Shown piece by piece: positions 60,801-64,000 of a stretch of DNA of 64,000 nt. Origin of the DNA: CBDCWT01 sp965223305 (GTDB taxonomy: Bacteria > Planctomycetota > Planctomycetia > Pirellulales > Pirellulaceae); the NCBI GenBank assembly GCA_965223305.1, contig CBDCWT010000030.1, forward strand, positions 113,955 to 177,954. The letters are read 5' to 3'. The notes under the pieces were generated by a model. It was given only the letters and a program-made list of their open reading frames with translations. It was not told the DNA's origin and did not search any database. The translations under genes and the position numbers were made by a program. The stretch's first letter is position 1. Every line of letters begins with the position of its first letter.

Positions 60801-63800
60801 GATAGTGTGTCACCATCCTCGAGCTCGTTTCCGGAAACCGCTCGTAGCTCGGCAAACAACGTATTATCATCGCCAAAACTCGTTTCGCCTGCGGAATCAA
60901 ATTCGAACTTGAGCCGTAGGTTGTCTCGACCTGCAAACCGACTCAAGACGATGCGTGCCTGCCTCCAGACGCCGGTGTTGTCAAACAACGGTTGAACACA
61001 AGGATCACCCTCGCTCGCCGGATGGGTGCACTGATTTCCGTTTTCGCCGATGTCGAATTCATCGAAAACGGCAAAGTCCTGGAACTCGTCGTTGGTCGCC
61101 AACAATGTCCATTCGCCCGTATCGCCACCGATGTACACCCGGAACGAGTCACGAGTGAACTGAACCGGACTCACAAACGGATTGTACGGAGTGTCTTCCG
61201 TCTCCAAGAAGTAGTTGAAATACAACACCGGCAAATCGGCCGGCGAGTATCCCACCAGGCTGAAGGGCCGGCTGATCAGCGCCCCGTGAGCCCCATCTGG
61301 AAAATCAAAGTTACGCGAATCGACTTCCGTGAACGGGTCACTCGAATAACGATTGTTGTTGCCGCCCTCGTTCGTCGCACGATCGTTGCCAAAGTAGAAA
61401 CTGTTGCCACCGCCAAGCTCAATGGCGCGACTGTGATCGAACGGCTCATACCCGTCCGGACCGGAAACGCCAAACAACCCGTGACCGCGATCGACGTCTC
61501 GCAACCCCCCTCGATTACCGGTTACCGTCCAGAGATTTCGGTCGAGGCTCGAGAACTCCAATCCGTGCACCGAGTTCAAGCCCGTGCTGACGCTGAACTG
61601 GCTATCCACGAAAATCGGCTGCAGTTCACCGGCCGTGTTGAACGCATACAGGTCGCCATCTCGCGTGATACCGAACAGCATGTTGGCATAGCGACCGCCG
61701 GCGACATCATCGGGCCCCGCGCTGAGTCCCGAGAACTCGATGGGTTGGCCGTTGTCACCAGTCATCAAGTCGGCGGCTGATGTGCGGATGTAGGTTCCCA
61801 AGCTGTTGTCGAACACGGTGGTTTGCGTCAGTGTTCCACCGACATTCACAAGCTGGACCGAGGAACCTCCGCCAAATCGATTGATCTGATACAGGCCTCC
61901 CCGGTCCGTCACGCCATACATCTGACCGTTGACGAAATCGATGCCCTTAATGCGGCCGCCCGGTCCCGCTCCCTCGATCGAAATGTCCTCAAACGCAAAC
62001 GCACCGCCATTATTGGCCTCGGCTTCGATCTGTACGAACGCGTAGTCCGGGTTGATGAGCCGGACACCAAGAAAGTCAGCGGCCGTGGGAAACTGGCCCA
62101 GCCCGACGCCCGTGTTCAAGACCTCATAGGCTGCAAAAGCTTCACTCGACAAGGCTGCATTCCGCCACTCCGCCGCCAAGCCGCTGACCACTTCCTGCGG
62201 AGTCACAAACCCGTTGATGTCCCCGACCGCTGTATAGCGGATGCTCTCCCCATTGATCCTAATCTCGAAAGTGTCGCCGATATCCGGGTTCGAGGGGGTT
62301 ATCCGCGTGTATGTGACGATCTCGCCGAAGTCGATCTTCTGAGTTCCCAGTCCCTGTAGCCGCGCCAAATCCTCGCGGTCGTCCGAAGGTGGCGACTGAT
62401 TGGCAATCACACCGTTGAAAATGTCAAAGTGAAACAGAACGTTCTCCAACGTGTCCGTCCCGGCGCTGGTGACCTCGTCGGGAATGTTCGTCTGGGTCTC
62501 GAAAACGCTAGAAGTAAAGAAACTACGGCTGCCGACAGCCCAACCGTTGAAAAACTGAGCGTCGGTAGTGGACTCGTAAGTAATCGCGTCGTAGATGACA
62601 CCCACACCCATTCCTGCCATGCCACCGGGAGCTGCTTCCGCCGTGGGCGGGGCATTCATGCGGTTGATCGTGAAAGTGCCGACACCGTCGTCGCTGAGTG
62701 TCGTTGCGGCGGCAGTCGCTGTGTCGATCTGCACGTAAGCGCCAATGGTGGCATCGTTCAACGGAGCTCCCCGGAAGTTATTGGGCCCCGTTGTATACCC
62801 AAACAGGTTGCCATCTCCGCGCAAGGCAATGTCAGCGATCGGCTGCGGGAAAGAACCGGCTGTGGCTTCGACCGATCCTGTAAATGGATCGACCACACGC
62901 AAAGTCGTCGTTGTGTTGGCAATCAATCCAACCTGCTGCGAAACAAAAAGCGATACGTCGCTAAGTTGAAACGGCACCGGGCTCGCATTCGGATCCAGCA
63001 ACACAGGAACCACGGGGGCCTCACCCGTGGCAGGTTGACTCGCGGTCGGTCCGATCCGGTCTTCCGCAATCCGGCGAACCGAGTTGACAGGCTCCAGTCG
63101 AATGAGTGGGTTGGCCGGGTTGGGGCTGAGGTACTGGCTGAGCACCTCTGGTACCTGAGCGTTGGACGAGACAGCAACAAAGTAGACCTCGCGTTCGCTG
63201 GGGGACGGATCCAACGACGTGACCGGACCCGACGGTAATTCGACTGGGCCGATATAGGGATCCAGCGTACCGACCGTGCCCCGCGTCAAGTCCGCAATGT
63301 CCGCTCCCTCCAAGGGCCGGGGACGGTCGTCCGCAATATTCGAACCCTTGCTGGTCAAGATCAAACGCCCATCCGAGTCAAACACCCACAGCGCCGAGTT
63401 CGCGCGTGACAGCCCGTCGGCATAGTCAACGTCGAAAATCGTGGTGAAGTGATCGTTCGGCGCCAACCGTGCCAACTCATCACGCTCAATGGTCAACCTG
63501 TAGAAGTCGACGTCATTCGGATCAATCAAGTTGCCCGCCAGACTGATCGCGCCTTGGTCGGTTTGAGCTAGATTGCCCAACTCTTGGGCCGTACCAACAC
63601 CCGGATCGTTCGGGTTGATCACAGTGCCCGTCTGGGGATCAACCGTCTCGATCTCGCTGATCTCGCCCAACAGCGGGGAATGCGCGGGTTGGCCGAGCAA
63701 CTCGACGCCGTTGGTCGCGTAGCGAATGTCCGCGAAACGCACCGTCGAACCGGGCACCTCGTCCAGCTCGCGTAGACGAAGTTGCAGTTGATAGTTACCT

Positions 63801-64000
63801 TTGGTCAGGCCGCCATCCAGCTGGCTCAGATCATCGCTGCTGCTGCGAAGCCGGACATGGTAGGTGGTGGTCGCGCCCGGCTGGCCCGGCAAGACGACCC
63901 GCATGCCGGCATCCAGCGGATTGGTACTAAAGTGGTCCACAACCTCAAAGTCTGAGTTCAACGCCGGCTGCGTGGGATCGTACCCGCCCCGCCTGAGGGG
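51809..64000 (-). CDS. Giant surface protein with ~15 FEFD repeats, beta-helix, GEVED and dockerin; N-terminus outside window
   Basis: The frame stays open to the right edge; the TTG at 63961 is internal. At least 4063 residues are visible, and PLRRGGYDPTQP at the edge is already mid-domain compared with the paralogue at 10385-21865, where the matching WRGGDFYTVNP lies near residue 1630. Shared blocks include FADIRYATNGVELLG, VDYADGLSR and IFKDRGALDRADFAGP. Specific to this protein is a set of about 15 modules of the form DG-x2-F-x-I-x-DG...FEFD (between about 60830 and 53300). Beta-helix strands lie near 55440-54900, a GEVED domain near 52830-52400 and a dockerin pair at about 52340-52150. 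The tail is acidic (NYDDELLSELA). It is probably a cell-surface adhesin or matrix protein. If the missing part resembles the paralogue, it would hold the protease domain, but this cannot be seen. Confidence 0.86.
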   Translation of the reverse strand, partial: PLRRGGYDPTQPALNSDFEVVDHFSTNPLDAGMRVVLPGQPGATTTYHVRLRSSSDDLSQLDGGLTKGNYQLQLRLRELDEVPGSTVRFADIRYATNGVELLGQPAHSPLLGEISEIETVDPQTGTVINPNDPGVGTAQELGNLAQTDQGAISLAGNLIDPNDVDFYRLTIERDELARLAPNDHFTTIFDVDYADGLSRANSALWVFDSDGRLILTSKGSNIADDRPRPLEGADIADLTRGTVGTLDPYIGPVELPSGPVTSLDPSPSEREVYFVAVSSNAQVPEVLSQYLSPNPANPLIRLEPVNSVRRIAEDRIGPTASQPATGEAPVVPVLLDPNASPVPFQLSDVSLFVSQQVGLIANTTTTLRVVDPFTGSVEATAGSFPQPIADIALRGDGNLFGYTTGPNNFRGAPLNDATIGAYVQIDTATAAATTLSDDGVGTFTINRMNAPPTAEAAPGGMAGMGVGVIYDAITYESTTDAQFFNGWAVGSRSFFTSSVFETQTNIPDEVTSAGTDTLENVLFHFDIFNGVIANQSPPSDDREDLARLQGLGTQKIDFGEIVTYTRITPSNPDIGDTFEIRINGESIRYTAVGDINGFVTPQEVVSGLAAEWRNAALSSEAFAAYEVLNTGVGLGQFPTAADFLGVRLINPDYAFVQIEAEANNGGAFAFEDISIEGAGPGGRIKGIDFVNGQMYGVTDRGGLYQINRFGGGSSVQLVNVGGTLTQTTVFDNSLGTYIRTSAADLMTGDNGQPIEFSGLSAGPDDVAGGRYANMLFGITRDGDLYAFNTAGELQPIFVDSQFSVSTGLNSVHGLEFSSLDRNLWTVTGNRGGLRDVDRGHGLFGVSGPDGYEPFDHSRAIELGGGNSFYFGNDRATNEGGNNNRYSSDPFTEVDSRNFDFPDGAHGALISRPFSLVGYSPADLPVLYFNYFLETEDTPYNPFVSPVQFTRDSFRVYIGGDTGEWTLLATNDEFQDFAVFDEFDIGENGNQCTHPASEGDPCVQPLFDNTGVWRQARIVLSRFAGRDNLRLKFEFDSAGETSFGDDNTLFAELRAVSGNELEDGDTLSLDFSRVIEFDLGFSIDAPSGATIEDGDTFTVVSESHGPVTFSFDNDNTFESDIVVSNGGNYRDGDTFLISDGPESLRFEFDSGSSIQVPPPGAGLGGVADGDTFSINGRVFEFDSDDQFDSSREIIDTVVSLGLRIPTSTGAISDGQQVLINNGRGGANVLFEFDSDGVATTGARVINLNNVELLIPVAGGAAGGISDGDTISITGGTQDVIFEFDKDNRVTPGNRPVAIDDFSTQEEVVEVLIDVLKAAGIGLNPVDQDGGSIRLGVFNHVISASPSVIARTVQATSGEIADRLVDSILNAGLGLTPRFVGGGVIRLNSTTHQVNTSLAPSVSTIDISASQDELADLITSAVAAANIGPGIVPINLGGGEVFVGQSTTLDTSGSLALSSFGQVGLNDPAAVPVVFDPTQSDIQLAVAIANAVSGSSLSVPAISFGNIVQLPTGVSFSPDGSALAPDGIVPVSFASDMSPGDVAGSIQSALADGFAPAQISADLTAEENDDLSKALQSGVTGGAADFVASGFIGDNIDFEFERARDVDLIEIELVAGETIRIEATGDRITVGETIQPDFFPLNPAVRLFDSNGEELARASSNGSFVFANDVFTFVPRRPRINFTALSSGTYYVGVSDSNNLDYYPHISGSADVRLQVPPEGAGTGGLTDGESFTIDEGIGAGPELFEFDDDGTVQPGARAISLADVLIELPPEGTRFGGIVDGEFFVVNDNQGGGDVIFEFDSDNVLLPGAIPIPFFAGAPFTADPANEVVTSPAHGLMDDDMVRLITTGTLPGGLALNTVYFVINSSPDMMQLSLTAGGMAVDITDAGTGVHSFAGDTTATLAGSTINSLQTANIGLSPSLVSAGKIRLGSTTHTADFTGATDTLETSLISRSQPEIAQQMRNIIRRSGLNLDPQVQAGSIVLDTRSHEVDTTLAPNLMNAIPEGTGAYELSLEVLNPLEVTRDGDQLNLTDVEDITLVGLPSSFVSGRTGTGATRTAVPIDSSMSRIEVADAVADAIGRAVADYDEQIVAPVGALISDGEIFSVDDGSQTINFEFESGYSLRIPNVADPLAILDGEFFSITTDGGTEVFEFDDNGVVSQGRQLRLDDLAVRIPAGGMNSTALNDGDFFTIDRGPGTTATVFEFDTNGVVMDDTEIILVTPLSTGVEVANAVAEALAEAQIGLIDPRPISVGQITTVSQGVFNITTLVDVQLGITDHEIDLTNAPGLFTRTVNVTQDELADKIVTSIETSSLGLLPTNLGGGRIHIGGSAGDVIDVSNAVTLDVDGLPGASDPTAVEIVVFPSLSTTSSQVADLIRSGLETARSTRGLEITTEMDGSTRVNLEGSFVSVDVSLAQSISVNRAGDAISRYEDIINIVEHTISDPGPFGFDSADLTETGDRTFGAFNTSGPLPVTRYPGILRGMDNVFEGVYVDDIIIGFAERGEMVLGATANTNFVRNAELFNLEVPFQHEEIHSGPYQLEIRSAEPFARTIADITPEIELTRAFDTNDRLTSATSIDAPAGSEVADGQTFSMSDGAGTVTFEFDEIAAGNGVSGGRVRIPFVASDSRAVMARRIRDVVNGSEVQARIDVQAALADGVVTGSRITPGAPESTSSVINLFGNVVLNFADPEIVTSTPIVEPSDTVFQAVNSGIGTSEASSYFGSGTIGDNTEINDPTLDVDLIRVDLNVGETITIDVDTVQVVVNSVIVSFNPVVNVFNPDGTRVALNDNVDGLDPFLEFTASTRGTHYVGVSGFSNFTYDPFVAGSGQFLTTERSTGDYDIRITRGAASQAQFGAREFESLGDSNVTRQQGQVLVHSNHISNSLQFGIRATAGSRDGAGNAPHMGPVRVTQEVNANLLAPGVTISNNVISRNGAGGIHFSGVSTAAGMPAGAVPAGRIVNNTIVGRDPLGTGSKGIGIDVGENASPTLLNNVVAYLDTGVAVDPSSTSTIVAGTLYQSNAADTSGIGVGSFPLMLAPGDDLFVDVASDNLYPAAGSLAIDSSVDAVEDRPELVSLRSPLGIGVSPIRAPDRDALGQTRVDDPAVEAPAGQGENIFKDRGALDRADFAGPTALLLNPLDNDAAGNDRDDRESFLELTSQVVTDFSIQLLDGVEPDDPQDGTGADDRTVNGENITVLRDGEKLEEGRDYKFSYDATNNVIRLTPLAGIWEPDRVYEVELANSVGFVIQTPKGTEVTDGDQFTVTDEKSNLVTFEYETGYVLQVPQTLTLQIPAAGGSAIADGEMFTISDGSTTVIFEFDDDDAFVDVDNDMDPDNELVRFDRELDSANDIANKIVTAILFAPGIDLDPVNILNQGGRAVHLGSRAFHTLDTSSTTLTQTGQAGGVDIEQTLVIDDGTQVIEFDFVANGGFNTQVGIIGFDYSQTHEEIADQIVEAIILANMNLTPSHQPNSDGLIHVGGTVAHIIDASDTALTLTGLPGVRPEFGIRIPTIAGSPDFEDIITAEEIVDGETFTISNGPASETFEVDDSGVFTPGNHVISINPGMTADEVADLIAITIRDADIGLTPSNAGNGIVSLGGTANHSLDLSNSSFTQVGQPGVDAAVPIVFTPGDTYTVGVTMPAPIFDESDMASAIADAINNADAPDQLQDVLATIRDEEVLVDGVLTVAGPSISFTSSVRDGAGNPLKPNRSDDTTRFTIFIGTGVDYGDAPATYGTLEVDNGPRHETVEGFFLGSGHDIDIDGQPTIGADGDDRDGFDDENGVTFDGTFVGGRSTDITVSASQPGLLDAWIDFNTNGEFEFGERIADSLALQAGANTLTVDVPGNATSGTTYGRFRFSSSGGLSPLGPAADGEVEDYAIQLVPNPWRNSVTPLDVNGDTFITPIDVLLLINNINVNGARPLPPPTSGNSPPPFLDVNGDGSLTAVGDVLPLINYLNTNSATSGEGELARQFVVGAAEQAEGEFSGGTSFTGIVDHRIPIAPAADRQVGRSSVELGFPAPAVGQAQPADAGETALQEALDFDNYDDELLSELAAGVARSRSSHEELFGEI

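Noticed and set aside
63959..63961. TTG as the start of the second giant protein
   Set aside because: The frame continues to the window edge and the upstream residues still match the paralogue, so this codon is internal.
1..64000. tRNA, rRNA or known riboswitch genes
   Set aside because: I looked for cloverleaf-like or rRNA-like segments in the gaps between genes and saw none; a covariance-model search would be needed for certainty.

Overview
The window looks like a piece of a Planctomycetota chromosome, most likely of the Rhodopirellula/Pirellulales type. I infer this from gene content alone: BBP7-type outer-membrane proteins, a YTV-repeat protein, very large dockerin-bearing surface proteins with an N-terminal LEPR-XLL-like motif, an ECF sigma factor next to a Ser/Thr kinase and a TPR-CHAT protein, and dense palindromic intergenic repeats. 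I saw no tRNA, rRNA or CRISPR array.

Layout. 1-302: end of a BBP7-like protein. 1179-6791 (+): a 1870-aa secreted M36-type metallopeptidase with SdrD/GEVED/cohesin-like/dockerin modules. 7208-8464 (+): a YTV-repeat protein with a perfect terminator. 8568-10376: an array of eight ~228-bp tandem repeats. 10385-21865 (-): a 3826-aa metzincin/beta-helix/dockerin giant. 22259-25260: repeat-rich DNA with an IS1634-like transposase. 25270-31204 (-): a four-gene cluster (DUF3467; PqqD-like/M50/HlyD fusion; HlyD; GAF-HlyD fusion), divergent across a perfect 21-bp palindrome from a small LEPR-like protein and a GAF-like protein. 33350-35305 (-): a short SecA. 35639-37004 (+): a BBP7 gene with a frameshift. 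37307-41113 and 41519-44077 (-): two more LEPR-like dockerin proteins. 44714-51765 (+): ECF sigma, kinase and TPR-CHAT. 51809-64000 (-): a second giant, paralogous to the first, whose N-terminus lies beyond the window.

How it may fit together. Four complete giant proteins share a basic N-terminus with an LE(D/A/N)R-x-L motif, paired dockerin repeats and Glu/Gly-rich linkers; the fifth (partial) shares the C-terminal features. They surround a cluster that has membrane-fusion (HlyD) proteins, an M50 protease-HlyD fusion and a shortened SecA but no ABC transporter. My main inference is that this cluster exports or processes the giant surface proteins. The sigma/kinase/CHAT cassette is probably a separate signalling module that controls an effector protease.

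The intergenic DNA is unusual in itself: a 228-bp tandem array, a 182-bp foldback element whose two full copies each begin on the stop codon of a gene and lie inverted around the SecA/BBP7 segment, and a nested foldback near the transposase.
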